In this document: positions 41,058 to 52,838 of the stretch, in pieces | Layout: each line of letters starts with the position of its first letter | How positions within the stretch are numbered: the first letter of the stretch is position 1 | Source: Symbiodinium natans | Taxonomy: Eukaryota > Sar > Dinophyceae > Suessiales > Symbiodiniaceae | DNA length: 64,000 nt | Assembly (NCBI GenBank): GCA_905221605.1 | Contig: CAJNDS010000205.1 | Span: 62,001 to 126,000, forward strand | Reading direction: 5' to 3' | Notes under the pieces: model-generated | Seen by the model: only the letters and a program-made list of their open reading frames with translations | Database searches by the model: none | What the model was told of the DNA's origin: nothing | Program-made: the position numbers and the translations under genes

Positions 41058-42297
41058 GGGGGGGGGGGGGGGGGGGGATGACGGACAGAAAGGAAAGAAA
41101 GGAACGAAAGGAAAGAAAGGAAAGAAAGGAAAGAAAGGAAAGAAAGGAAAGAAAGGAAAGAAAGGAAAGAAAGGAAAGAAAGGAAAGAAAGGAAAGAAAG
41201 GAAAGAAAGGAAGGAAAGAAAGGAAAGAAAGGAAAGAAAGGAAAGAAAGGAAAGAAAGGAAAGAAAGGAAAGAAAGGAAAGAAAGGAAAGAAAGGAAAGA
41301 AAGGAAAGAAAGGAAAGAAAGGAAAGAAAGGAAAGAAAGGAAAGAAAGAAAGAAAGGAAAGAAAGGAAAGAAAGGAAAGAAAGGAAAGAAAGGAAAGAAA
41401 GGAAAGAAAGGAAAGAAAGGAAAGAAAGGAAAGAAAGGAAAGAAAGGAAAGAAAGGAAAGAAAGGAAGGAACAGAAAGAAAGGAAAGAAAGCACAGAAAG
41501 AAATGAAAGAACAGAAAGAACAGAAAGAACAGAAAGAACAGAAAGAACAGAAAGAACAGAAAGAACAGAAAGAACAGAAAGAACAGAAAGAACAGAAAGA
41601 ACAGAAAGAACAGAAAGAACAGGAAGAACAGGAAGAACAGGAAGAACAGAAATAACAGAAATAACAGAAAGAACAGAAAGAACAGAAAGAACAGGAAGAA
41701 CAGGAAGAACAGGAAGAACAGGAAGAACAGGAAGAACAGGAAGAACAGAAAGAACAGAAAGAACAGAAAGAACAGAAAGAACAGAAAGAACAGAAAGAAC
41801 AGAAAGAACAGAAAGAACAGAAAGAACAGAAAGAACAGAAAGAACAGAAAGAAGATAACAAACATAAAGACAGTGACGAAAAGACCGAATAAACACAAAT
41901 AAAATCAAGAAAATCAAGGGGAAAATAAGAAATACAATAAATTCCATACATAAATAAAGAACAAATAGCACAGAAAAGAAAAGAAATAAAACAATAGCAG
42001 AGTTGGACAATGAAGACAAGAAAGAACAGAAAGAAAATAGTGACATACATACACGACATGAAACACAGAAAGAAGGAACAAACGGAGCGACAAAGAGACA
42101 GAGAGACAGAGCGACAGAGAGACAGAGAGACAGAGAGACAGAGAGACAGAGAGACAGAGAGACAGAGAGACAGAGAGACAGAGAGACAGAGGGACAGAGG
42201 GACAGAGGGACAGGGAGAAAGAGGAGAGAGAGAGAGAGATACGGAGAGACAGAGCGACAGAGAGACAGAGAGAAGAAGAGATAGAGAGACGGAGAGG
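41058..42297. repeat. 1.2-kb purine-rich tract: G run, GGAAAGAAA, GAACAGAAA and GAGACAGA arrays
   Basis: A run of about 20 G (41059-41077). Then about 42 copies of the 9-mer AAGGAAAGA (about 41085-41470), about 38 copies of GAACAGAAA with GAACAGGAA variants (41505-41850), an A-rich bridge, then GAGACAGA 8-mers (about 42085-42240). The plus strand is purine-rich throughout. Long open frames here (Lys/Glu-rich on plus, Phe/Leu/Ser-rich on minus) are artefacts. Confidence 0.95.
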
Positions 42298-42602
42298 CGA
42301 ACCCTAAACCCGCCGAAAAAGGTTGGACGGTTTTGTGGTTTGGGGATGGTTTTGAATGGCGTTTCGGTTTCGGGAGGTCGCTTTTGGAATTTACGAACCT
42401 GCGCGGTTAAGGGGCGGGTGTTTAGGGTGTTCGGGAGGTGGAGCAGTGTGCGTTCATTGGGGCTCAAGGTTGCTCTTTCCCATCTGACTTGCAGGCTCGT
42501 GGTAGTGTTTGAGTCGAGTCATAGGTACCTTGAGCAAACAAGTATAGCTTCCCATCCACACGCCTTTCACAGTTGAAAATTGCAATTTTTGTTTCACTTT
42601 TC

Positions 42603-42797
42603 TTGAGGACTGCAAGACGGCGGCGAGCAGTCTTACAAAATCCTCTAGCCTCGTACTCCGTTCTGGCAGCCTGAAGCAAGCCCTGAACTGTCAACCGCGT
42701 CTTCGTCAGGAGATCTACATCCGGGAAGAGCAGGAGCGGGAGGAGCGAGAAAAGCAGAGGGAGGAGGACAGAGAACGCAGCAGTGGAGGGGTGTAGG
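42603..42797 (+). CDS. Possible terminal exon with charged helix
   Basis: An open frame ends at TAG and contains RQEIYIREEQEREEREKQRE then EDRERSSGGV, a strongly charged single helix or coiled coil. The opposite strand is open too, so assignment is uncertain. Confidence 0.3.
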
Positions 42798-42999
42798 GTT
42801 CGCCCCATAGGATAGGCTTCAAACCCACACCCTACCTCAAACACCGAAGCCTTGAGCCAGGCAGCCAGTGCTTTTGCAACCGGGAGTTTCCGGGGTGTAT
42901 TGTGCCATTGAGAAACTGGTATAGGCGCTTCCCCAGCTCGATGCGCCGGTCCCTCGACCACACGCTGCTGCGGTCGCCTTCGCGAAGCCAATGGGCCAT

Positions 43000-43950
43000 C
43001 ATGGCCCCGTCAGGGTTTTCTGTGCGCATCGTGTTGGTCGGTCACGCTTTTGGGTAAGGAGGTCAGACAGGTCGGCATGAGTCAGCCTCCGCTTCTGGCA
43101 TGCGCATGCGCAGATCCTGATCTTGAGCTCCATCCAGGGTTGCCCTGGGAAGTCAGCACCGCCCCCTCCATGACCGGAAGTCAGCACCGCCCTCTCCGAA
43201 TCCTCCCTGAACAGCTACTTGCAGCTGCTTGCTTGCTCCAGCCGTCTGCAGCACATGGTGCAAAGCACCATTTCTGGCGTGCCGCGACCGGCCGGCAGTC
43301 TCTCATCCACCCCCTCCTATATCCCCCTTGGGTCTTCTTTTTTTGTTTTTATAAAGCCCAAGAGGATATTGTTATTTTTTTTTTAAAGGGTTCTAAGGGG
43401 AGTATAGCCTCTTCTGCTGTCGGTCTCATTCTTCTTCTTCTCTGGTAGAGGGCGGAAGTTGCACCCTCAGGTCGCTGTTAAGTTGTAGGAATCAGCCTTG
43501 AAGAGGTTCAGGAACAAGAAGGTTCAGTGATTCAGGCTGAAGAAGTTCGGATGCAAGAAGGTTTAAGAGCCAGGTGGGGGGAGGGGTGCCATGGGTCCTG
43601 GCTAAGTTGAATGAACCACCCCTCCTTCTCCCCTGCTTATACGCAACCTAAATGCTTATAAGCAGCTTCTAAGCAATGCATGGTCGAACAAAGTCACTGT
43701 GCAACCAAGATTAAGTTCGAACTCATAAATGCAGCGAGCATCAGACATAAGAATGTTGAGATTGAAGTGCTAATACTATGACTCCCAAGCCACGCGGATT
43801 TAACAAAAAGACAGGTTCAAGACTTCAAATCCTCACGCTCTGGATATGTAAATCTTAAACCTTCAGCCTCTCATAAAGCGCTTGGGACTTAAGAATCTAG
43901 ATTCAAGGCTTAGAGGTATCTTAAACACCCGCAAACTCCCTCCTTCCCTC
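43000..43950. other. No supported gene
   Basis: Includes a hairpin-like stretch at about 43320-43405 (CCCTTGGGTC ... AGCCCAAGAGG with T runs). Nothing else recognised. Confidence 0.5.
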
Positions 43951-43958
43951 AACAACAG

Positions 43959-44126
43959 ATGAGAAGCCTAGAGGAGGCCCGGCGCGAGAGGGAGGCCAAG
44001 AAGAAAGCCGAGGCCAAGAAGAAAGCTGAGGAGGCCAGGAAGAAAGTCGAGGAGGCCAGGAAGAAAGTCGAGGAGGCCAAGAAGACGGCCGAGGAGGCCA
44101 AGAAGAAAGTCGAGGCCAAGAAATGG
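43959..44126 (+). CDS. Exon-like Lys/Glu/Ala coiled-coil repeat
   Basis: Reads LEEARREREAKKK then repeated AEEARKKVEEA/AKKKVEE heptad-like units, 21-24 bp at DNA level. Such runs are typical of coiled-coil linkers but also arise from minisatellites. The block ends at AAATGG, just before a TTTAGGG-type stretch. Start and neighbours are unresolved. Confidence 0.35.
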
Positions 44127-44589
44127 TGCATGGGTTTAGGGTTTAGGGCCCGGATGAAGCATGAAAAATGGCTTGGGCTTTTTAGGGTTTAGGGGGGATA
44201 CTCTGTAGGAGGCCCGCAAATTCGAGGTTAAAGGGCATCGATTGAACTTCGCCCCAGGAAGGCGGTAAAGGCACCTACAATCTTTCTAGCTTGTGTGGCT
44301 ACAGCCTTCGGCCCTCTCGGCTCCGTCCCAGACTCCCTGCCCCTCTGCCAGAACTTGTGGCTACTTCGTGCGTATGATTTTGCTTCGACTTGCTTCGTGA
44401 GCTCAAGAGTTTTACGACAGATCTTGCCAGCAAAATGACTTGAGCTCCTACAAGCAAGCAAGCCCGTGGAGCGGTTCGCCAAGTGGGTGCAGTCGGTGGC
44501 AACAAAACGAAGAGCATTGGCCTGTCAGTTTGTCATTCTTTGTTCAGAGTCTTCGGGTTCGGGGTCCCCTCAACCCACCCCGCTTACTT

Positions 44590-45640
44590 TGAGGTTGTGG
44601 GGCCGTTGACCATGCTACGCCACAAGTTCCACTGGAACCCCTGCCGTGCGCTTGAGTCTGCTGCGGAGGCCAAGCATGACACTGAGCCGCAAGCCAAAGC
44701 CAACAACACCGAGGCGAGTCGATTCAATGTTCATTCATTCAGTTCTATTCAGACACATTGCGGGTGTGTGTGGACCTCGCGCAGTTTTTCTCGTGTAGAC
44801 TGGGGTGGGTCCCTGCACTTCGGCCTCAGGTGCAAGGAATTGGGGCGGGGCTGACACTTGAGGGCTCATGGGTAGTAGGAAGCATAAGGCAATCAAGGAT
44901 GCACTACGCGTCTCCCTGTGATTATCACTTCCATGACCTCCAAAAGGGTCCGCTAGTCCTCCTATACCCGCCTCGTCGCAGTCCGTTTCCTCCTTGCTTC
45001 ATTTACAGTAGGGTCACCAGACCACCTTCCAAATTGCCAAGCGTCCTTTTCTTGAGTTGGCATAGCAGCCCCAAAACCCCCAAAGCCCTGAGTCCTCGAC
45101 CCTGAGATCCTAGAGCCGAGTCGAACCCCTGTCTGCACTTCCCCAGCAACACCGACTAGATGCTCCAAGCACCTAGCACTTGAATGCCATGCCAGGCCCA
45201 GAAGCTGGTGAAGGCCAAGGACGTGAGCAAGGTGCTGGCGCCGTGCGCAATGTTCGAGTTAGGATGCATGGCAAAGCCATGGTTTGGGGCCTGTTTCCAC
45301 GGGTTGTCAAGTGTACGAGTGGGCTTTTGCCCGACTCCCACGTGGCAGGCCCATGGGCAGCACCCGGACGCTTCGCACCATGCGCCGCACGCGGCCAAGG
45401 CAGACGAGGCTGTGGCCCTTGAACCTCTGTTTTTTTTGGTTTAGGGGTTTAGGGGTTTAGGGGTTTAGGGTTTAGGGTTTTTGGGGGGGCGGGGGCGGGG
45501 AGGGGAGGGGGTTTGTCGGTTTAGGGGAATGCTGGAACTCTACAGTATGCCCACAAATCCTGACCGTGGCAGTAAGCAACCTTGAGAATTACAACAGCCT
45601 GTGGGCCAGGCGCCCGGTGTAAGAAACTGTTCAGCCCCCA
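44590..45640 (+). CDS. Scattered exon-like pieces, unrecognised
   Basis: Protein-like stretches after AG acceptors: about 44593-44712 (PLTMLRHKFHWNPCRALES), about 45198-45290 (AQKLVKAKDVSKVLAPCAMF then ELGCMAK) and about 45630-45715 (PKIGQGDKSHPEGLTQEP). They may belong to one gene with the coiled-coil piece upstream and the Gly/Asp-rich piece downstream. I cannot join them in phase with confidence. Confidence 0.25.
45437..45500. repeat. TTTAGGGG/TTTAGGG array and G run
   Basis: Four GTTTAGGG(G) units, then two TTTAGGG, then a G-rich stretch to about 45510. Confidence 0.85.
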
Positions 45641-46199
45641 AAGATCGGGCAGGGCGACAAGAGCCATCCGGAAGGCCTCACGCAGGAGCCTGCAATGGTA
45701 GACAGCGCGATGTTTTGTTTGGGTTTAAGGGTTTCGGCAGGGAGGACCTAAGTTGTGCAGCTTTTGCACTTGGAGTGTCAGGGCGCGAGGACCAATACCT
45801 CGACGATAGCACTTGGTTATGGGCAGCACGTAGAGTGCAGAAGGCACCAGGCTCGGACAAAGGAGGGTTTCTAGAGTTTTTTCCTAGAACCGGACCGGAC
45901 CAGAGGAATCAGCCCAACTGTAACCTCCAGGCCGATAGCTTGGGGTCGTTGGGGTCACAGACCGTGGTCAACGGCTCCCAGCCCTGGGGCCCTGGTGATG
46001 TTTCTCCAAAGACCTGCTGGGGAGACTCCCCGCTAGGAGCTTACTTAAACAGCTGGGGGGGCTAAAAGTCGCTTAGTGTTGGGAAGTGTGTGACGCTAGT
46101 TTGATCCGCCATCCCACTGGCTGCTGCCCGCCAGGAGTCAGGCGGTTCAGAAGCTGGAACCGAGGCAGGAACGAGGGATGGGGAGGGATGGCAGAGTAG

Positions 46200-46290
46200 A
46201 GCGAAGGCAAACAAGGCACAAAAGGCAAACAAGGCACACAAGGCACACAAGGCAAACAAGGCAAACAAGGTAAGCAAGGCAAACAAGCAA
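46200..46290. repeat. Short AAGGCAAAC / AAGGCACAC repeat
   Basis: About nine copies of a 9-mer AAGGCAAAC/AAGGCACAC at 46203-46285. Confidence 0.8.
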
Positions 46291-46646
46291 ACGTCCCATT
46301 GTTTCACGCACCAGGTGGGAGGTGGCGCAAGCACTTTCCCGTCAGATGCCTCGGCCTCGGTACTCAAGAAAGGCCCCGAGGTCTTCACGATTTTGGGGGG
46401 ATCTGAGCTCCCAGGGCCACGCAGCCTTAGGTTCCCTGAAAGAAAGAGACCGAACGCGGGGTCTGCAACCCTACGTTCCCCCCAAAACAAGAGAGCCGCA
46501 GAGAGATAACACGAGAGAACGAGCCGAAGAGTTCGAGAGGGAGGTGTTCGGGTTGGGCTTGCAAAAAGTCACGCAAAGTCGGGCCATTAACGTTTTGCAG
46601 CTTTGAATGTGCGTTGCTGGGGGCCTAGGAGTCTCGTTCCTTCCAG

Positions 46647-46925
46647 GATGCCTCTGTGGAAGACGGCAGCGACGGCAGCGACGGCAGCACTGACAGCGAT
46701 GGCGATGGATACAGAGGCTATTCGAGATACGACCCACAGCAGGGCCAGGACGGGGAGTACGACGGTGGCGATGACGCAGGAGCCGGAGGGTGGGACGGTG
46801 GGAGCAGCGACGTCGGCTATGACAGCGCCAGCTCATCAGGGCAATACGGCGACAATCGTGGGATGCTGGACAAGGCCGTTTATCTGAGGGTTGTCCAAAA
46901 AGCTCCCTTAATTCTTCGAAAATGA
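46647..46925 (+). CDS. Possible terminal exon, Gly/Asp/Ser-rich
   Basis: Follows a TTCCTTCCAG acceptor and runs to TGA 46923-46925. N-terminal part is DASVEDGSDGSDGSTDSDGD, then Tyr/Gln/Gly-rich (GYSRYDPQQGQDG), and ends LRVVQKAPLILRK. It is a low-complexity acidic region of the kind found in disordered tails. An adjacent frame at 46315-46509 is also open (SASVLKKGPEVFTILGGSEL) and may be the preceding exon. Confidence 0.35.
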   Translation, partial: DASVEDGSDGSDGSTDSDGDGYRGYSRYDPQQGQDGEYDGGDDAGAGGWDGGSSDVGYDSASSSGQYGDNRGMLDKAVYLRVVQKAPLILRK

Positions 46926-46999
46926 ACATTCATAGCCCTTGCTAACGGTCTGCGAAAGACGAAGAACTTTAGATTATCACGCAAGTTATGACGTTATTC

Positions 47000-47573
47000 T
47001 CTGTGGTTGCTCTTGATTTCCTGTTGGGGCAGCAGCTCCAGTTGCTCAAGCTGCGCATTCCGCCATGCCGCGTTAAACCTCTGCTGAGGGTGGTAGGTTC
47101 CAGGGTTTTCTTTGGGGTTTTGTTCGAGGACTTTTCGTCGTGAAAGCCACGTGAAGTCTTGACAAAGAGCTTGCGAAAGTGCAGGTAGCTTTTGAAGGCC
47201 AGCCATTTTTCTTTGTGCGTGAGAACCTGGACATACAGTCGGTATTCGTATAGTGGTTGGCCGGTGGCGCACCTACCCAGCCTACGAAGATGAACCGAAG
47301 CAAGAAACGACCAGCCAAAGCGCCACGAATTCCAGAATCCCAGACGCTGACCCCAATGCGTTTCAGAGCATGGCAGATGCAACAAGCTGACGCAAGATAA
47401 ACATACACCCCGCGAAGGTTCGCAAGAGTAGCAGCGAAAGACTTTGCATCACTTTCCGCGGAGAGTGCCGATTTCCGCGTGTAAGAACATTGAACAACAG
47501 ACCAACCATGGAAGTTTATCTTTGGGGATTGAGGCGTAGTGTTTAGGGAGTTCAGGGCAACAGAGGATTCCAA
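47000..47573 (-). CDS. Possible exon(s) with PX-like pattern
   Basis: The minus strand between about 47265 and 47130 reads YEYRLYVQVLTHKEKW then LAFKSYLHFRKLFVKTSR. This has the spacing of a PX domain core (a strand with alternating hydrophobics, Trp, an Arg/Lys-x-Tyr-x-x-Phe turn, then a Leu-containing helix). PX domains bind phosphoinositides. All three minus frames are open nearby (another reads QQRFNAAWRNAQLEQLELLP), so the exon structure is unresolved and the domain call is tentative. Confidence 0.3.
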
Positions 47574-47899
47574 ATCAGCATCCTTGGCTTGGCAGACAAA
47601 CTGGTGGCAAGAGAGGGCCTAGGGGCCTGGAGAGTCGCGTCGTCAACGTCAACCGCCGAAAGCCCTTCGGTTTAAGAGTTTTATGGGAAGAAAAGCGCCA
47701 GAATGAAGTGTAGCAGCGGATGCCCTGCTGTTAGCTTTTGCTTATCGTGACCCATGATGCCAGATGGCGAGCGCACGCTGCTTCACGTCTGGCCGCAGTT
47801 TTTCGTTGCCGGTTCCTCAGCACTTGGCAATCAGCACCCATGTTCAAAAAGGCCGTTGCCCTTCGGCTTGCGGCATGAGCTATGTGTCAGCCTAGCCCG

Positions 47900-48491
47900 A
47901 GCAGCCTCAGCCCGCATCTACAAAATGGCATCGGTGGGGAGGAGCTGTACTGGCGGTTTCATGCTAGTTGCGGGGATGTGGCGCTTAGTTGTGGTTTGGT
48001 TCTCGCAAAACCCGGCAGTTTTGTGCGTGCAGCTATGCCCGCACACTGCTTCGTCGCAGCCTCGCCGGGTCTCTTGTAGGTTAGAAAGTGACCGGCCACA
48101 CATCCGTGAGCCTTGTGACTTGCATGGATGAGATGCAAGGCAGGGGCACAGGGAGCCTGAGGCTGGCGCTCTTCAAGGATCGAAGCTTTGAGCCCTCACA
48201 CGTCCCGAAGAAAACCAGAGTGTGAGCTTTTCGCGGCTTACAGCTTCGGTCTTGAGTCTCTTTCTATCTCTTCGCTCTTTCACCACTCTTTTTCCCGGGC
48301 CTCTCTTTCCCCTCTCCTCTCACCTTGTCTCTGCGACCAATTCTCCCTTGCATCGGCAGCCCCTCCCTCCCGTAACATTCAAACGTGGCCCTTGCAGCTT
48401 GAAACCACATGCTGTGCATCACGACTACATGGGCCATGAGTTCTTGATCAGGTCCGAGAACGCCCTTGATCGCAAGCAGATGAAGAAGTAG
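47900..48491 (+). CDS. Unrecognised gene, three exon-like pieces with a stop
   Basis: Piece 1, about 47916-48068: GEELYWRFHASCGDVALSCG then LVLAKPGSFVRAAMPAHCF, with a GT donor candidate at CCGGGTCTC. Piece 2, about 48121-48219: DEMQGRGTGSLRLALFKDR then SFEPSHVPKK. Piece 3, 48399-48491, after CTTGCAG: KPHAVHHDYMGHEFLIRSE then NALDRKQMKK and TAG. All are well-mixed sequence with no repeats. I do not recognise the family. Confidence 0.4.
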
Positions 48492-49034
48492 AATTTGGGA
48501 AGCAATGCGTTGGCCCTCCGGTCCCTCAATGCGCTCCCCAAAAACAAAATTTCGAGCCCTCAACCTTCCAAACCCCCCCCCCCACCCCTGGGGGCTGGGA
48601 CGGCTGATTTGTTGACGGTGTTTTTCGAGGTGCCAGCTCTAGCAAAACTCCTTGAGCTACGAGCAAACAGGTGGATTTTGTTCGAAAGAAGGGCGCGTGT
48701 GGAATATGACAGTTCGATCTACGAAGTGTAATTTGTCCAGCTTCGGCTAGTGGGAATAGTGTTTATCCTCGTACGAACCCGCACAGCCCACGCTTGTTGG
48801 GGAAACTGCCCGACTCGGAAGCTGAACAGGCTCGATGCATCGAGCCATCGGCCGGCGTCCACGTACGACGTCCGCGCTTGCCAGGCTCCGGATGTAGACA
48901 CCAAAGGTGCTTGCATTCTTTGATTTCTTCACGGCTGCTCCATGCACATTTCTTGCTGGGGTGGGGGTTTGGCTCTCCAAATTTGGTGTTTGTGCCCGGG
49001 GCTTCAGGAATTTGGAGTTAAGCCTTTTCGGGTT

Positions 49035-49803
49035 GGTATGGGGCGCCTTGAGGGCATGCGTTGCGACGCCAAGGCCGCAGCTTGCTTCGTTTCTTGTCAT
49101 CATGATGAACTTCGCGCATTCTGCAGTGGTTTGTGGCACATCGCGCCGAGATAGTGATCCTAGCATGCAACTTTCTTTCATGTGGGATTTAAGGGCCCTA
49201 ATCGACCCCAAAATAGTCGGATCCCCTTAGAATAAGGAGCCCAATAAGCCACCCCCAACTATCGTAACCCCCATATAGTTGGGTGTGGCTCAACTTGCGC
49301 ACGGCTTGGATTGGACGTAGGACACTTAAGGCATCGGGGCCGGCAGCTGGGAAGGTTCACTGCCGAAGCAGCGAGGAGGCTGCGTTCTTTGTGTTCCACG
49401 CCCTCCCGGCATGTCTTGTTGTCGGCCTTCACATCCATACCTCAGGGCCATGGGGATCGAGGTGTTCGTAGCCCCGAGTCTGGAGTGGGATGGCTGGAAG
49501 TTTAATTTGCGTTGCGGCTGTGCTGGTCAATGTAAAAGCTTGAGGCCAGGCCAGGCATGCACCTCCAGTTGGTCGGTTTCAGCCAAAGGATCACTGTTTT
49601 CTTTTCAAAGTTGCGGTCAAGCCCGGTGGACAATTCGGAATCTCGCGCCTTGGGAGCGTCAAACATTCTTGCTTCACAAACCACTGGTGCTACATGACTT
49701 CCACTGGAGAGTTGGCAAAGTATCATGTCAGCCATGATGAAAAGACCAAGGTCCTCCTAAGGTTTTCTGTGGCTGCACGAGAGGGAGAGATATGTATGCC
49801 TTG
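49035..49803 (+). CDS. Unrecognised gene, three exon-like pieces with a stop
   Basis: About 49037-49140: GMRCDAKAAACFVSCHHDEL then RAFCSGLWH. About 49449-49525: MGIEVFVAPSLEWDGWKFNL then RC. About 49690-49803: CYMTSTGELAKYHVSHDEKT then KVLLRFSVAAREGEICMP and TGA. The last looks like a good C-terminal exon. A hairpin (49247-49290) separates the first two. Function unknown. Confidence 0.35.
49247..49290. repeat. 44-bp hairpin element
   Basis: AGCCACCCCCAACTAT (49247-49262) and ATAGTTGGGTGTGGCT (49275-49290) pair with one mismatch around a 12-base loop. Similar in size and G/C-rich arm composition to the hairpins at 27565 and 61462. Confidence 0.75.
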
Positions 49804-52800
49804 ATCCAGGTCAGCTCCGGGCTTTGTCACTGCCCGCCAGCTTCTGCTCAAGCCTTGCAGGCGACTGCCCAGGGTTAGCGCGAGGGGTACACCGACAACA
49901 GTTCCCGCCTTGCTGGGCATGAGTTTGGGGGATGGGGTTGGGTGATGTTGGGTGCGTAGGCCTTAGGGGAGTTTCGGATTGTGGGATTGCTCCTGAGCCC
50001 GGAAAATGGATCGCGGGCGGACATGCGAGGCCGGTGCTGACTTCGTGGGCGGGGAGCTGGGCTGTGACGGGTCGGATGTGATGACGCGGCCTCGATCTCA
50101 GAACGGAGTTTAGGGTTTAGGGTTTATGGTTGAAGGGGCTTGGTGGCTCTTGGAGGTGGCTCTCGGAGGTTGTTGAGCTTCTGGGGGTTGGGAGCGCTTT
50201 AAACTACAGGCGGTGCGTGGCGGCACGGCTTTTGCCGGTGACTCACGTGGTATTTGGACCTTGTTGCTGCGGCGATGCTCATGGCGGAATCATCTGGCAA
50301 TGCTCTTAAGTTTGTTGGACGTTGGAAGAAGGGTAGTTGGGTAGCTGTGAAGACCTTGAACCACAAGTCCTAGAGCCTCTGCCAGGGACGACATCTCTGT
50401 GCCTGTGCTGAGAAACAGCAGCAGCCATGCCAGAACCCAAGCCAACACAGGGCCTATGAGGACTGGAACTTGGAGGAATCGGAGAATTTGGGTGTTTGAA
50501 GGGTTTCGGGTTTAGGGTTTAGGGTTTAGGGAAGAAGGCATAGACTCAGACTTTTCCTCTCAGACTTCCAATCGCCCTGGGCCTTGGTTTGCGGTCTGAC
50601 AAAGCAGGCTGACCGGTGCTTCAAGCAGCCCTCCGATCATGGTTACGGTTATTATAGGGTTTAGGGTTTAGGGTTTAGGGTTTAGGGTTTACGGTTTAGG
50701 GTTTAGGGTTTCGGGTTTAGGGTTTAGGGTTAGGGTCTAGGGTTTAGGGTTTAGGGTTTATGCCCTTGTAAGTTGGTGTGGCGCGACTGGTGCAGGTCAT
50801 CATGGACTTGCGCCGTTTTAACCCTGGAGGGGTGTGTCGTTTGAGCCCAGACCCGTTTTCTTGGGACCCTTAGCCCCCGGCCCTCATCCAACCTTAAGCC
50901 CTAGAGCCTTAAAACGTTTTCAAACTTGAACAGATACCTCAGTCGTACACCCGAGCCCCTCCCCCTCCCAGGGCTCAATTCAAGCCGTAAGATCCTGAAC
51001 TGTGCATCCCAGGTCCCATACATCTTGCTGGTGCCGGTCCCAGTCGTGCAAAACTTTGCCAGGGGCATGTGGCACATGACTGTGGAGCAGGGGGGTGTTG
51101 GCTTTTGGCTTTAGGGGGAAAGGCTTGGTATGCTTAGTCTACGAAAACTATCTACACCACAAACGTGCGAACCTGATGTTCAGCGGTTGAAGCCCGCAAT
51201 TTCGCGTCGTAAGTTGCGCGGCTTCTCTGAAAGCCACTGGGTTTAGGGTTCAGTCTAGTGGGTGAGTCTAGTGTCAGGGTTGAAAGCCTTCCTCGCAGAC
51301 TTGCCTTTTGGCCCAGATAGCGGACACCCGGATCCTTGTCCGACTTGTCGCGTGTTGAGCCCCTGAAAAGCGGTAAGGTTCCGGATGCAGCACCTCCAAG
51401 CCCGAAAGCAAACTGCTACAGCAGCAGCACAAGGCCCCATTATTCGTGCCGGTCCCGCCATTCCCGTTCTGCAGGTGTGTGGCATTTGCACTTCATTTGC
51501 GCTGATGGTGCGCCCATGTTCCTCGCGAGAGTGACGGATGTTAATGGGCCTTGTCTTGATTGTGCCCACCAAGAGTCACTAAAGACCACACATTCTGTGG
51601 CCTCGGATCCCAACATGGTAACTTCTCGCGCCCCCTTAGCATTTTGTTTCCAGATTCAGGCCCGGGTGCTAGCATTTCCTCAGCCCCTGAACCTGGCAGC
51701 AGGATGCAAACCTGCTTGCATGGTCTGGCTTGGCTGTCTACCAAAATGTCTTGCTGCGCATTATGATCTTAGGTTTCGGATCTCGGAGAGGGATTCAAAC
51801 CTGAGCTTTACATCCCCACAGCCATGAACCACAGTCATGGAAAATGCCTCTGCGGATCCACTAGCATGTCTAACAACCGAGACTGCTGAAGGGATGGTGG
51901 TCACGGCCGTGCGCCCGGGCACTGTCGGGATCTTTTGGAATTGCACGATCCAGGGTACTCTGTGGGAGCTGATGGGGTGTCTAGGGATTCTCTGCGGCAT
52001 TTTCTTGGGGGGCAGGGGCAATTCGGGGATACTCTGCGGTGATTCCTGGGTGTGGGCACTGCGGGTTCTCCGCGGGATTCTGTGGGTGGGACTCCGGACA
52101 GATAGTCTATGCGATGACCTGTGGGGACGATCACCACGCACTGCCACTGCGACAGCAGAATAGGAAATGGGTCGGCCTCAAGCATAAACAAAAATCCTGC
52201 GGCAGATTAAAATCCAAGGCCCTGGGTCGAGAACAAATGTAAGCTCTCAGGGGAAAAGGGTGCGAAAGAAACGATGCCACCTGTAAAAGATCTTGTGGGG
52301 AATTGTGGCAGGCAACCTTCGCGAAGCGAGGGCGCCTTTCGAGATCACTGCCGCCCGCGTCTTTGGGGGCGAAGGGTTTGGGCACAAGTGGCAGGTTAAG
52401 AAGCCACCGAAGACATACCGAAGACATTTGCACGTCTTTGGGTGAGGACTTTGGCAGATCAGCTTGTTCCCCAACACAAAGTGTTTGAATGCGGCTTTGG
52501 TGTTGAGTAACTGTAGGCTCATGGGAAGTGGCGGAAGTGGCCAGCAAACTCGTGCCAGAACTGAGAAGAGGTTGTTAAGCCAGCATGAGAGTCGAAGCCC
52601 TAAAACGCTCAACCGGTCATCGAGTGATTCCCGATTCAGCTGACCAGGTCTGATGATTTTTGCTTCCCAGGCTGGGCGGGGGGCAAGGGCTGAAGCTGTA
52701 ACATGTTGGAGTCGACGGTTGTCCTTCAAGGGTTTCGCAGGGGAGTCAAGGGAGTCGCCGAAGTGTGATGTAAAGAAGCCATGCGTGGCATGGCCATCAG
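49804..52800. other. No supported gene; interstitial telomere-type arrays
   Basis: TTTAGGG arrays at about 50108-50126, 50506-50530 and 50658-50760 (the last with TTTACGG, TTTCGGG and TCTAGGG variants). Open frames at 51.3-51.8 and 52.1-52.6 kb are not recognised. Confidence 0.6.
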
Positions 52801-52838
52801 GATGGCACATCAAGCCGGACTCAGCAGAGGGAGCAGCA

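Noticed and set aside
40768-42467. Phe/Leu/Ser-rich membrane-like frames (minus) and Lys/Glu-rich frames (plus)
   Set aside because: Direct translation of purine-only 9-mer arrays; not real membrane or coiled-coil proteins.
43959-44126. A complete coiled-coil protein gene
   Set aside because: Only one repetitive exon-like block is present, ending in telomere-type sequence; kept as a low-confidence exon instead.
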